Counted from the first letter of the stretch, positions 7,176-16,698 are shown. The stretch: 30,044 nt of DNA from Treponema sp. (GCA_014804085.1 JAAVAM010000034.1:120833-150876), one strand, 5' to 3'. Numbers and translations: made by a program. The notes: generated from the sequence alone by a model not told the origin.

Positions 7176-8273
7176 TCACTCACGCGACAAAGCTATTTTC
7201 CAGTAGCCGTTTTTGTCCGCACCGACGCGCTCAATCAGGCCGTTTTTTTCGAGGATGCGCAGGTTTGCCCGCACCGTCTCCCTTGTCTTGCCGAGTTTTT
7301 CGGCTAGCTCATCGTAAGTAGCGCGGTTGTTTTCAAGCAGAAGCGCAAGAATTGCCCGCTGGGTTTTGTTTACAGGCAGATTTGCAGGCAGAATTCTGTC
7401 CGATTTTTCCGCTGTATCCGCATTTACAGGCAGATTTTCCGCGCGGACATGGCAAAGCCTATTTTTCAGTTCATTGCGCTCGCCCATCAAAAGATTGCGG
7501 AAAAACTTTTCAAGGAATTCGGGTGATTCCTCAATTCCCGCCTTAAGGTTCGTGTAATTCGCGCGGACAAGGGCATTCCTAAAGTACCAAGCGTTTTCGG
7601 CGAAAATGTCGTTATCGACAGCAAAGCCGAGCGAGCGAAGATATTTGATGGCAAAGACCGCCGCCGTCCTCGTGTTTCCCTCCCCGAACGCATGAATCTG
7701 CCAAATCCGCGAGACAAAAAAGGCGATGTGCCTTACGGATTCTTCCATGCTCAGGTTTTTGTAGCTGAACTTCCGCTCCTGCTCAAAGTCGTAGTCCAGT
7801 GCCGCCCACAACTCAAATGCCGCGCCGTATATGACGGAATCGCCGTCCAAGACCCATTCGGGCTTTGAAATATCATAGTCGCGGATTTTTCCGGCACATG
7901 CAAAAATCCCTTCAAAAAGCCTGCCGTGAATCGCAACCAAGTGCGAGGGAGAAAAATTAAAGGACTTTTCACTCAAGATTTGGGCGATTCTTGCGGAAAC
8001 CTTGTCGGCTTCTTCAGTCCGCCCTTCCGAATCATCGACCCGCGCCGTTTTCGACTCATAATACGTGTCGATAATCGCCTTTGCCTCCGCAATGGTGATT
8101 TCACCGTCGATGCTGCGCCGTGCCGTGTCAAAAAGATATTTCGACGGGGTGAGACCGTCCACCTGTTGCAGCCCAATCGCCGTTGACCAGGCATACGACT
8201 TTTCCTTCTTTTCCGGCTCTGCGTTGCGGACATATTGCTCAAAATCCAGTTCGTAAGGGTGTTTGTTTTGCAT
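7176..8273 (-). CDS. Fic family protein with C-terminal winged helix
   Basis: The 365-aa protein carries the Fic active-site motif HAFGEGNTRT (residues 194-203; consensus HxFx(D/E)GNxR). Upstream is the flap region RDYDISKPEWVLDG, and downstream AENAWYFRNALVRANY. Residues about 300-365 form a winged helix-turn-helix (TQRAILALLLENNRATYDEL, then TVRANLRILEKNGLIERVG). Fic enzymes transfer AMP (or another NMP) from ATP to a hydroxyl side chain on a target protein. The wHTH suggests autoregulation or DNA association. I do not see a clear (S/T)xxxE(G/N) inhibitory helix; a short N-terminal helix ARRSIDGEITIAEA resembles the accessory helix of related proteins. AAGGA lies 8-9 nt before the ATG. The next gene upstream, the SIR2-STAND gene, ends 11 bp away on the same strand. 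A broken partial copy lies at 4019-4408. Confidence 0.9.
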   Translation of the reverse strand: MQNKHPYELDFEQYVRNAEPEKKEKSYAWSTAIGLQQVDGLTPSKYLFDTARRSIDGEITIAEAKAIIDTYYESKTARVDDSEGRTEEADKVSARIAQILSEKSFNFSPSHLVAIHGRLFEGIFACAGKIRDYDISKPEWVLDGDSVIYGAAFELWAALDYDFEQERKFSYKNLSMEESVRHIAFFVSRIWQIHAFGEGNTRTAAVFAIKYLRSLGFAVDNDIFAENAWYFRNALVRANYTNLKAGIEESPEFLEKFFRNLLMGERNELKNRLCHVRAENLPVNADTAEKSDRILPANLPVNKTQRAILALLLENNRATYDELAEKLGKTRETVRANLRILEKNGLIERVGADKNGYWKIALSRE

Positions 8274-8284
8274 AGGGGAATCCT

Positions 8285-11200
8285 TTATATGGTATCGTTT
8301 CCGAATACAGTTTGTTCGATTTCATTCAAAAAATCATATATGCCTTCATAATACAAGCCTTTTCTTTTCCGCTCTTCTATGAGGTTGTTCAAAAATCTTT
8401 TTACAAGCCAAAAATTACGTCTTGAAACAGTTTGCATAATTCCCGATATTGCATATTCAGTCAGGTATTGCCTTCTGTCACTGTTTTTTTCAAACGAATA
8501 CTTATACAATTGGCAATACTTCAATACTAAATGAAATGTTTTTTTCGTTTTCCCAAATAACGGAGTATAAAAAGAAAGATTTGTATTTAGATTTTCGCCT
8601 GCCAAAAATTTGTTTATGGTCTTGATAATTGCCTTGTCATATCCCAGTTTTGCAAGATATATCCTGATATTTTCATCATCTATTTTCTTATTCAACGTTT
8701 TTATAGCATTTATCTTCTGTTTTTCTGTCGCGACTTTGCAAAAATATTCCAATACACTTTTTCGACAATAATTCACATCATCAACATTATATTTTGAAAA
8801 ATCTATATATGGATAAATTCTATCAATCAGGTTTTCTTCTGTTTCTCTCCAAAACGATGAGAGTGCCCCGCCATTCATAATGAACGTACCATTAATGTCT
8901 TTGTAATCTTTTTGTATTTCAACAATCGTTTTTTCGATAATAGCATCCAGCATTTGCTGTTTATATGCGGATTCTGATTTTACTTTTTCAACAAAAATAG
9001 TGATAATTTGAGATTGGGATTGGTCAGATGTTAATTGCGGAAGCAAATATAATGCATATTTGATAATAGAACCTCTATCAATTTCAGAAACTTCTTCTAT
9101 CCAATCGAAAACGGAATTCCATTTTTCCCACTTAAATTCGCCATTAACATGAACTCCAAAACCAGTGGAAAGTTTCCATGCAGGATATGCAATAAAATTC
9201 AGAATTTTTTTCTTATCTATCCAATCCGGCAAGATATTACTATAAAAACGTCCTATATAGTGAACAAAAGGAACAACCCAATAACGATTTCCACCACCAT
9301 CATACGCTTCTATTCCATCATTCGCCAAAAAGTAAGAAACTTCTTTTTCCATTGAACTTTTAATTCTTTCAGCTAATTCTGCATATTTTTCTAAAAATGT
9401 ATCGGTTTCTTCTTTCTTATAATGACAAATAAACAGCCAGAAAAAATATCGCCAAAAATATTTTTCGTCAGAAAACCAATCTTCAATATTTTTTATTGCT
9501 TGCTCGCGGTTCAGTTTTTTATCATCATCTGTACAATTGAATAAATACTTTATTGTAAAACTAGAAAATACGGGCGGAGCAAAACATTCTTCTGAACAAG
9601 TATATTGAATTTTGTTACCAATATAGTCAGCCTGTAACTCTATCAGTTTCCCCCGGTCTGTGTCTTTTTGCGGAACATTTTCACCTTTATCAAGATATTC
9701 AAAAACGCGCTGCATTTCATCAAGCAAATCTTCTTTGCTTGAAATAATATCAATTTCTTTATTAAGCATTGCTTCCTTTTCAGTTTCAAAACGAGAAACA
9801 CATTCTGCACGACGCTTTTCTTTTTCCACTTGTTCTGGAAACAAGCGCGGATATTCAGCAACTGCAATGTCATATAATGGATGTTTGTTTCTTTTTGCAA
9901 TGTATATATCCGCAATGCATTCACGATATACACTGTCAATTTCTTTTAGTTCCTCAAAAAGTGACCGAGATTCATTTTCATCAGAAATATCTAAAAGCAA
10001 AATGATAGGGCTGTGTAACATCCATAATTTTTGCCACCCTTCTTTTTGTTTTAAATCATCTAATAACAAAACGAACAATTTTTCTTTTTGATTATCATCT
10101 AGCAAATTTATATATACCCTAAAATCTGTAATATACATTCCCGAATCAGTATCAATATATTTTTTAAAAAGTTCATACAGTTTCGGCATTTCATTATCAG
10201 AAATATTATGAATACTATTCTTAAACAGGTTGATAATTTCTTTGTATAATTCTTCTAACTGATAGGACAGACTATGGTGTATATAATTGCCGATACAAGA
10301 AGTCAAAATCAATAACAAATCTGAAACTTGTATTTCATAGTTTTTTATTGCGTAAGTAAAATATGATATGTCATTGTCAAAGTGTATTGTCGGCGTTTTA
10401 AATTCGTCATCAAGGCTGCTTGGAACAAAAGACGCAGCATCAATGTCATCGTTTTTACTTTCTAAAGTTTTCATAACAAGAGGAACAAGAAGCTTTCTTA
10501 TATATTCATTTTTATGGAAATGTATAAACAGTTTTAGTTTTAAACGAAATTCTGTTTCAAGGCTAAAGTGATAAAAATCAACCGTTTCAATACCAGTTAT
10601 TTCTTTTACAAAGGACTCCCATTCATTTTCACCCCAATCATTTGTCCATCCATAATCTTCATACCAACTAAAGATAATATCCTCAGACAAAAGTCCTTTC
10701 ATTTCCCTTGCAAGTTTATTTTCTCTAAAAAATTTTATAAGCGGAATAGATACTTTTTTTAATAATACTTGTTGATTTTCTTTCCAAATTTTATCATGAA
10801 CGCCCAACAAAATAACAGCATTTTCAAATTCCGTTATTTCATCAAATGAAGGATTCTCTATAAAATGGAAAATGACATCATAGTGCATTCTTATTGCATC
10901 ATCATAAAATTCTTCCGGTAAAAGTTTATGCATGGAGTCTGACAAGGAATCAATATTTTTTAATAAGTCATGTGTTTGTCTAAAACGACCATAGTAAATA
11001 AGTTTTTCATCTCTATTATATTCATTGATTATCTTTTTATAAAATTCAAAACGATTATTACATGAAAGATATGTATAATCAGTCAGTAAGATATATGTAG
11101 GTGATTTAAAAGCCAATTTGTATTTTATCAATTTATATAAAACACTATTTGGTTGAATAATTTTCAACACATTATAAAATAAGTCTATGTATTTTTCTTT

Positions 11201-13219
11201 TATTTTTCCTGTCCTTGTAAAAAATAGTTTTTCTATCTTTTCCTTAGAAAACTCAGATATATAAAAACTTAAAAAATAATAAAAATAATACTTTGAAGCA
11301 AATTCTATACTTTCTTTGTCAATATAATTAAAGAGAGATGACTTTAATAAAAATTCATATTCATTATAACTATTACAACAATCATACAAATCTTTTTCGG
11401 AAAAAGATAATTTGTTACTACCCAATAATTTTTGAGAAAGCTTTTTTAATGATTCTGTTATAACTAAAAGATTTCCATCCTTTTCATTATCCATTCTTTC
11501 AGAAATATTCAGCGTATACCGAAATCTTTTCTCGTCAATAGATATTATTGTATTTAACAAATAGTTATATTGTTCAAAATATGACTTTCTTATATCGATT
11601 TTTCCAGATTCTGCCATATCTCTAAATACAGGAATTTCAATAAAATTTTTAATTAAAGTATTATCAAATTTATAAACAAGATTTCTAATATCTTTTTGAT
11701 TTGTATCTTTATATGGTTTTAAAACAAGGGTTTTAGACTTAACTCCAATTTCGAATTTTTCTATGAATGAAGAACTTCTTCCAGAAACAACAACTCTAAC
11801 ATTTTTATGTAAAAGAAGAATATTTTTTATATCTTTTAATAATTGTATAAAAAGGCTATCTTTAAACTCCTCAAATCCATCTATGAAAACTAAATAATTA
11901 AAATCTGATGAGAATGTTAAATTAAACATATTTAATGTGTAGTTTTGTAATTCTAAAAACACGGGGAAAAATTTATCAGAATAATTATCAACCATTTTGT
12001 TATATAACAATTTCATTTCTGTTGTTTTTCCAATCCCAGCCATACCTTTTAATACTATATTAGGAAAATCATCCCACTTAAAATTATCCAGCATATTTAA
12101 AAAGTATTTTTGAAATTCCAAAATACCGCATCCTATAACTTCATTTAATTCTGTACATAAAAACTTTTCATATATATATTCTATGTCTATATTTATTTTT
12201 CTTACGTCTTTTTTATACACAACAGGCCTGGTATTACGAACAGGGAAATTTTTATCACCAATCTTGATATTTAAAGCAGCCTTATCCAAATCTGAATTAT
12301 CAACATCTTGCAATCCTAAATGGCTAATAAGTTCTTGCATAAAACTATCAAAACTTTTTATATTTACAATTCCACAGGGCTTGCCACCTTCTTGAAGTTT
12401 TAATAACAGCCGTTTTACTCTGTCTGAAATCCATCCATTTTTCACATTAAACCAATACAATCCTTTTGAGAGGAAATCCGAATCATTTATATTTTTTTCA
12501 AAAAAAGACATTATAGAATTATCAATTCCTGAATATCCAATAACAAAAAGTGCCTTTTTTGTCAGAACATGTTTAAAACATTCCTCCATAGAGGAATCAA
12601 GATTGTCAAGTTCAGTTGCCGTATTTTTTGTATGATCATATTTTATATCACCATGCAAGTGGCAAATTGTTGGGTACTCTTCGTCTCTAAGCTTACTTAT
12701 TTCGGGAGGTCTATCATTGCTATATTCTCTAATATCAATTTCACCTATATCTTTTAATCCTACAGAAATTAAATTATCAAAATTTGTTGTCCAAACTGTT
12801 TTTGAAAAGTTTGAAACTAAGACACGCCCTAAGTTTTTATAACCAAAACTAGGTTTTTTATCTTTTATCAAATTTCGTATAAAAGCATCTCTTTCCTCTA
12901 TTTTTGGAAAGCACTTCTCAAAATAAAAAGAATATTCGTTATCTGAATTTTTAGCAGGATAATCACCTTTAGAATCAAAATACTTTTGCAATTCATCCCT
13001 TATAGATTGTGATTGCAAATTTTCGTATAAAGAAGAATCTTTTCTTTCTTCAGAACAATACAATTCTCTTTTTAACATCCAAACAATATCATGACCACTT
13101 GGGATTCCACTCTCTATAGAAGCTCCAGCTCCTAAGAAGAAATCTATATTCTCATACAAATCACTATGACATTTACGCAATATATAGGCTTCATCAAATT
13201 CTTGTATTGCTACTTCCAT
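8285..13219 (-). CDS. SIR2-STAND NTPase, giant NLR/Avs-like defence protein
   Basis: This is a 1644-aa fusion. Residues 1-300 are a SIR2-like NADase domain: FFLGAGASIESGIPS (27-41), TVWTTNFDNLI (141-151), CHLHGD with the expected catalytic His189, and VIGYSGIDNSI (227-236). Residues about 380-560 are a STAND/NACHT-type NTPase with Walker A GMAGIGKTT (392-400), Walker B YLVFIDGFEEF (442-452) and a VVVSGRSS sensor (476-483). The remaining 1000 or so residues are helical without recognisable motifs, as expected for a ligand-sensing solenoid. In Avs5-like and DSR-type proteins a phage protein binds the sensor, the protein oligomerises and SIR2 depletes NAD+. That mechanism is inferred here. AAGGAG at 13227-13232 sets the ATG at 13219. 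The gene is intact and very AT-rich, lying between a decayed methyltransferase and fic. Confidence 0.88.
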   Translation of the reverse strand: MEVAIQEFDEAYILRKCHSDLYENIDFFLGAGASIESGIPSGHDIVWMLKRELYCSEERKDSSLYENLQSQSIRDELQKYFDSKGDYPAKNSDNEYSFYFEKCFPKIEERDAFIRNLIKDKKPSFGYKNLGRVLVSNFSKTVWTTNFDNLISVGLKDIGEIDIREYSNDRPPEISKLRDEEYPTICHLHGDIKYDHTKNTATELDNLDSSMEECFKHVLTKKALFVIGYSGIDNSIMSFFEKNINDSDFLSKGLYWFNVKNGWISDRVKRLLLKLQEGGKPCGIVNIKSFDSFMQELISHLGLQDVDNSDLDKAALNIKIGDKNFPVRNTRPVVYKKDVRKINIDIEYIYEKFLCTELNEVIGCGILEFQKYFLNMLDNFKWDDFPNIVLKGMAGIGKTTEMKLLYNKMVDNYSDKFFPVFLELQNYTLNMFNLTFSSDFNYLVFIDGFEEFKDSLFIQLLKDIKNILLLHKNVRVVVSGRSSSFIEKFEIGVKSKTLVLKPYKDTNQKDIRNLVYKFDNTLIKNFIEIPVFRDMAESGKIDIRKSYFEQYNYLLNTIISIDEKRFRYTLNISERMDNEKDGNLLVITESLKKLSQKLLGSNKLSFSEKDLYDCCNSYNEYEFLLKSSLFNYIDKESIEFASKYYFYYFLSFYISEFSKEKIEKLFFTRTGKIKEKYIDLFYNVLKIIQPNSVLYKLIKYKLAFKSPTYILLTDYTYLSCNNRFEFYKKIINEYNRDEKLIYYGRFRQTHDLLKNIDSLSDSMHKLLPEEFYDDAIRMHYDVIFHFIENPSFDEITEFENAVILLGVHDKIWKENQQVLLKKVSIPLIKFFRENKLAREMKGLLSEDIIFSWYEDYGWTNDWGENEWESFVKEITGIETVDFYHFSLETEFRLKLKLFIHFHKNEYIRKLLVPLVMKTLESKNDDIDAASFVPSSLDDEFKTPTIHFDNDISYFTYAIKNYEIQVSDLLLILTSCIGNYIHHSLSYQLEELYKEIINLFKNSIHNISDNEMPKLYELFKKYIDTDSGMYITDFRVYINLLDDNQKEKLFVLLLDDLKQKEGWQKLWMLHSPIILLLDISDENESRSLFEELKEIDSVYRECIADIYIAKRNKHPLYDIAVAEYPRLFPEQVEKEKRRAECVSRFETEKEAMLNKEIDIISSKEDLLDEMQRVFEYLDKGENVPQKDTDRGKLIELQADYIGNKIQYTCSEECFAPPVFSSFTIKYLFNCTDDDKKLNREQAIKNIEDWFSDEKYFWRYFFWLFICHYKKEETDTFLEKYAELAERIKSSMEKEVSYFLANDGIEAYDGGGNRYWVVPFVHYIGRFYSNILPDWIDKKKILNFIAYPAWKLSTGFGVHVNGEFKWEKWNSVFDWIEEVSEIDRGSIIKYALYLLPQLTSDQSQSQIITIFVEKVKSESAYKQQMLDAIIEKTIVEIQKDYKDINGTFIMNGGALSSFWRETEENLIDRIYPYIDFSKYNVDDVNYCRKSVLEYFCKVATEKQKINAIKTLNKKIDDENIRIYLAKLGYDKAIIKTINKFLAGENLNTNLSFYTPLFGKTKKTFHLVLKYCQLYKYSFEKNSDRRQYLTEYAISGIMQTVSRRNFWLVKRFLNNLIEERKRKGLYYEGIYDFLNEIEQTVFGNDTI

Positions 13220-13226
13220 TATTTTT

Positions 13227-13232
13227 CTCCTT
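13227..13232 (-). promoter_or_regulatory. Ribosome binding site of the SIR2-STAND gene
   Basis: AAGGAG on the minus strand, 7 nt before the ATG at 13219. It fixes the start 23 bp after the stop of the methyltransferase remnant. Confidence 0.7.
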
Positions 13233-13242
13233 GAAATATATT

Positions 13243-13560
13243 CTACTCCATTGCCTTGACTTTGTTTTCTATGAATGCGATTTCCTCTTCGCTCAAATTA
13301 TATTTTTTATACAACTAGCGGTCTATGCCTGCAATGGTTTTGTTCCACTTGATGTCGCTGTTTGCGGTGAAATCTTGCAGGGGAACATTTTGACCTCGTT
13401 CTCAAAAACTCCCTGCCCTGCGTGTGAAGCTCGATGTAGTTTTCCTCCAAAAAGTCGAACACGCTGGAATCGCAAAACAGTTTCGCAACCTCACTGCCGC
13501 TTATGTTCTTTTTTCCCACATACATCTCCGTGCAGAATGAACGTTTGTTTTTCTGTAGGT
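13243..13560 (-). pseudogene. Decayed C-terminus of an adenine-specific DNA methyltransferase
   Basis: Two frames must be joined. The first, near 13560-13420, reads RSFCTEMYVGKKNISGSEV then AKLFCDSSVFDFLEENYIEL. The second, near 13400-13243, reads NVPLQDFTANSDIKWNKTI, then AGIDR-stop-LYKKYNLSEEEIAF and IENKVKAME. The tail 'VPLQDFT..SDIDW..SIA.ID.QLY.KY.LS.EEI.FIE' is characteristic of Eco57I-type or type IIG adenine methyltransferases. A frameshift, an internal TAG (CGC TAG TTG) and loss of the entire catalytic part make it non-functional. It ends 23 bp before the SIR2-STAND start. It shows that a restriction-modification gene occupied this slot earlier. Confidence 0.75.
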
Positions 13561-13603
13561 TTCAAATGAGACTCCATCTTAATAAAATTTCATAATACTT
13601 CTC

Positions 13604-13711
13604 TCACAAAAACGTCATTTGTTGCTTATGCTTCAGACAGTCAATTATAACTTCATCATAAGCAATAGATGCATACAATGCAAGCAAATTCGCTAAAAGT
13701 ATTTTTACATC
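13604..13711 (-). other. 36-codon open stretch, possible gene remnant
   Basis: In the otherwise empty 13561-13794 interval, one minus-strand frame is open with protein-like composition (KILLANLLALYASIAYDEVI followed by IDCLKHKQQMTFL and a stop). It has no start codon. I do not recognise it. It may be another scrap of the decayed methyltransferase locus. Nothing else is visible in this gap. Confidence 0.25.
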
Positions 13712-13794
13712 TTAGCGACAATTTTTGAATCTTACACAAGGGGAGCGCATAACAAAGCAGAAAGTTCGCCAAAGTAAATTTCAGATTTGTTGTT

Positions 13795-14313
13795 TTATTC
13801 TGCCAAAATATCCATCACAATTTCTTCCATATTTTCAATGTAGCCAGGAACCTCATTGTTTCTGTATGACATTATTGCAAAACCTGTATTGGCATATTCT
13901 TCCATAGCAGTGCGAATTTCTGTGCCGAGATTTTCATTCTTTTTCTCAGCAAGTTCAAAATCTTCTTTCAGTTTTGTGGGATTGTCCTTGTATCTTTCTT
14001 GAATACACAACGCAAAAATCACATCAAGCATTTTCTTATGATTCTTAAAAACATCAAATCCAAATGGTGTGCGGCAGTCTTTTGATGGAGGAAGTTTTGT
14101 TCGCTCGCCATTGTTTAGCCCAAGAATAAAAGCCCACAAAAAACGTTGCCAATCAGTTTTAAAAACCTCTCGAGGTTCCCTATTTTTGGCATTGGCAACA
14201 TTGCTTTCTGTCTCTCCTGTAGCCGTCTGATTCATAAAACGTTTGTAGTATTCATCTGCAATGCGAATTTTTGTCGTTTCGGGAACAGAAATCGGATTTT
14301 GTTCATTTAACAT
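13795..14313 (-). CDS. 172-aa accessory protein of the phosphorothioation operon
   Basis: This is the last gene of the operon. It begins MLNEQNPISVPETTKIRIAD and is preceded by a perfect AGGAGG, 16 bp after the DndD-like ATPase stop. The protein is soluble and mostly helical. A central WQRFLWAFILGLNNGERTKL segment and a PFGFDVFKNHKKMLDVIFAL segment give it a compact DNA-binding-like look, and the C-terminus is acidic (NMEEIVMDILAE). The opening TTKIRIADEYYKRF and the 'FxWAFILGL' block vaguely resemble small phosphorothioation-associated proteins that accompany SF2 and SMC-like restriction genes, but I cannot name the family. DndE (a ribbon-helix-helix protein of about 110 aa) is a poor match. 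By position it is probably a subunit of the restriction arm. Confidence 0.65.
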   Translation of the reverse strand: MLNEQNPISVPETTKIRIADEYYKRFMNQTATGETESNVANAKNREPREVFKTDWQRFLWAFILGLNNGERTKLPPSKDCRTPFGFDVFKNHKKMLDVIFALCIQERYKDNPTKLKEDFELAEKKNENLGTEIRTAMEEYANTGFAIMSYRNNEVPGYIENMEEIVMDILAE

Positions 14314-14329
14314 AAAAAGCCTCCTAAAC

Positions 14330-16411
14330 TTATTTTATCTTTCGTATAATCGTGTATTGTTCGTTTATTGTAGATGCTTTTTGAATTTTCAATTCATAGG
14401 CAACTTCAACATCTGCATTTTCTTTTATTAACCGTCGAATTTCATCCTCTCCATCTGAAAAAGTGTTTGCATCATCTTTTAAAATTATAATCGCTTGATC
14501 AAATGCTTTAATTATCGTCTTTATTGTGGGAGTTTTATTGTCGCCACCCAAAGCGGAAACAGGAGCGTCGGTAACAAACGGATATTGTATTTCAAATTGT
14601 TCGCTTGCAATCGTGAGGATTCCTGCAATGACGGCAATTTGAATTGAAATACGGTTTGCTTGATTTATATTTTGTATTTTATTCCCATTTTCATCAACAG
14701 TGTAAATATCGGAGTTATTAATATCAATTTTAACAGAACCCACAAGCGAAGCATTTTCCTCGGTCATTTCATGATAATATTCGTTTGCACGCGATTCGAT
14801 TTCTTTGTATGTCGTTGTCTGCACAACTTGATTCAAACGCTTCATAGCATCGTGAATTTTCTCTGCATACGTGAGAGCAACTTTGTCTGAATCGTCAACA
14901 TCATCATCTGTCGCACGAATTTTTGAATTCAATTCCTTCTTTTTTAAATCAAATTCTTTTTGTTTATCTTCAAGTTTACCCACTATTTTATATAAGTTCG
15001 TTTTTGCATTTTCTAACAATGCTTCTTTTGTTCGATAAGTTGATTTCGCTAGTTCCAGTTCCTGTTTCTTTTCTTCATTGCTTTGATTTGTAATATTAAT
15101 TTGCTCCAACTGCTCATCTAGTTGCTTTAAATTTTGCGTATAAGATGATTTGAGTTTTTCAATTCGCGATTTTTCTTCCAACTTATTCCGCAAAATTTCT
15201 GGAATTTTTGAAATTTCCTCTTCATAATATCCCATAGCGGAATTGAGAGTTGTAAGATATTTTCCAAGTCTGTCCGCATCATAATTCGGAAGACAACTTT
15301 CTGCAAATTTTCTTCCCTCAGAATTTTCAGATAAGTCGCCATTACAAATAGGACAACGCTTTTTTGGCGATGTCAACGCCTTCTTTATTTCATAAATTGG
15401 AATGCTTGGCGGCACTTTGCCTTCGTCAGCCAAGTTTTGATAAAAAGATTTAAAAGACGAAATTTTCTTTAGCACTTTGTAGAAAACTGCATCTTCAGAA
15501 ATTGTAGCCTTTATGGAATCCGCATCTTTTGCCTGCTGTTCTATTCTCTTTCGATTTTCTTCAAGTTGCTTTTTGTCTCTTAAATACGATTCAAATTCTT
15601 TCATTGATTCAACTTTCTCAGAAATTAAGTCAAATTCTTCCTGACATTTATTTCTGATTTCAAGCAATTCTTCTTTTTCATCTTGCAGATTTTGAATTTC
15701 ATCTTCAAGTTTTGAAATGTCCAATTCCAACGAATCAATTTCTTCTTTCTCTTTTTTGTTTTTGTTCATTTGCTTGGTAATTTTTAGTTTTGCAGACTCT
15801 TCAAATCTTCTTGCAAATTCAACCGACTCTTCAAAGATTCCAAGCCGTGCAATTTGTCGAACCGCTGTTCTGAAAAGATTTCCTTTTTGCAATTTCAATA
15901 TTCGAGAACCAGCCTCGCCTTGAAACAAAAAGAAATCGGAAATGTGCCGCGAAAATTTTTGAGAAAGAAAACTAGATGCATCTTGTCCTTCATAAAAATA
16001 AGGTTTGCCAGAAATGAGGTCTTGAACGGTAATCGATAAATTGCTGTTTGCAAAATAATAATTTGCATCTCTAAAGTTGTACGAATATTCACGACAAATT
16101 TTTATTTTCTCAGATCCATCGTCAATATTGAGTTCGGTGTATGTTTTCAAAACGGCTCGATTTTCTTTTTCGCCTTCAAGTCGTGCGCGTTTGTTTAAAA
16201 TCAATTCTGAAATTTCGTAAGTGTCATCAATCCACTTTTCTTTAAGCGTATCGTAAACGCGCTCATAGATTGTCCAGTTTATTGCATCAAAAAGTTTTGA
16301 TTTTCCTGTATTGTTTTGACCAAGTATTATTGTTGTGGTTGGAGCAAAGTCAAAAACTGTCTCTGTGAAATATGACAAAAAATTTTGAATCTTTATTTGT
16401 TTGAGTTCCAT
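14330..16411 (-). CDS. SMC/RecF-like zinc-hook ATPase (DndD-like)
   Basis: Starting at ATG 16411 the product is 693 aa; GGAG at 16418-16421, six nt upstream, supports this over an in-frame start 39 bp earlier (16450). It opens MELKQIKIQNFLSYFTETVF, with Walker A GQNNTGKS at 31-38 and a Q-loop FFLFQGE near 160. A long coiled coil (about 200-350 and 370-520) is split by the zinc hook CPICNGDLS (Cys353, Cys356). The distal D-loop/Walker B region reads PFVTDAPVSALGGD near 620. The architecture is that of DndD/RecN-type ATPases used in phosphorothioation and related restriction complexes. Because the modification set upstream already contains its own ATPase (SspC-like), this one more likely belongs to the restriction arm with the helicase. 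Confidence 0.8.
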   Translation of the reverse strand: MELKQIKIQNFLSYFTETVFDFAPTTTIILGQNNTGKSKLFDAINWTIYERVYDTLKEKWIDDTYEISELILNKRARLEGEKENRAVLKTYTELNIDDGSEKIKICREYSYNFRDANYYFANSNLSITVQDLISGKPYFYEGQDASSFLSQKFSRHISDFFLFQGEAGSRILKLQKGNLFRTAVRQIARLGIFEESVEFARRFEESAKLKITKQMNKNKKEKEEIDSLELDISKLEDEIQNLQDEKEELLEIRNKCQEEFDLISEKVESMKEFESYLRDKKQLEENRKRIEQQAKDADSIKATISEDAVFYKVLKKISSFKSFYQNLADEGKVPPSIPIYEIKKALTSPKKRCPICNGDLSENSEGRKFAESCLPNYDADRLGKYLTTLNSAMGYYEEEISKIPEILRNKLEEKSRIEKLKSSYTQNLKQLDEQLEQINITNQSNEEKKQELELAKSTYRTKEALLENAKTNLYKIVGKLEDKQKEFDLKKKELNSKIRATDDDVDDSDKVALTYAEKIHDAMKRLNQVVQTTTYKEIESRANEYYHEMTEENASLVGSVKIDINNSDIYTVDENGNKIQNINQANRISIQIAVIAGILTIASEQFEIQYPFVTDAPVSALGGDNKTPTIKTIIKAFDQAIIILKDDANTFSDGEDEIRRLIKENADVEVAYELKIQKASTINEQYTIIRKIK

Positions 16412-16483
16412 TTTCTTCTCCATAAATAAAAAATAAGAATTTATTTCCAAGACGAAAGTCGTTGTAAGAATTTTGCAAACACT

Positions 16484-16687
16484 TCATCCCTCTTCTTTTA
16501 TAATTCCGCTATTAAGGCATTTCTCAATCTCCGCAAACATAGCCGCTTTTATGATCTGATCTTGATTAGCTTTGCCTTCATTTTTTCTAGTCAAGTCAAT
16601 CAATTTGTTGACCAGAAGACGTGTCGCATCGTCTTCGTTTTTCAGAGCTGACTTCACTATTTTCGGCAACTCATCTTTCAATGCCAT
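16484..16687 (-). CDS. 67-aa helical protein in the phosphorothioation operon
   Basis: A small ORF lies between the helicase and the DndD-like ATPase, starting 11 bp after the helicase stop. An AGGGGAT sequence about 9 nt upstream serves as ribosome binding site. The sequence (MALKDELPKIVKSALKNEDD ... IIKAAMFAEIEKCLNSGIIKEEG) is charged, lysine/glutamate-rich and predicted to be two or three helices. There is no cysteine cluster, membrane segment or HTH that I can see. It is too well placed, with good spacing on both sides, to be spurious. It may be a small subunit or adaptor joining the helicase to the SMC-like ATPase. I do not recognise the family. Confidence 0.65.
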   Translation of the reverse strand: MALKDELPKIVKSALKNEDDATRLLVNKLIDLTRKNEGKANQDQIIKAAMFAEIEKCLNSGIIKEEG

Positions 16688-16698
16688 AATTTTATCCC

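Noticed and set aside
16412..16450. 13-residue extension of the SMC-like ATPase
   Set aside because: ATG at 16411 has a GGAG six nt upstream and opens the family-typical MELKQIKIQNF; the upstream start has neither.
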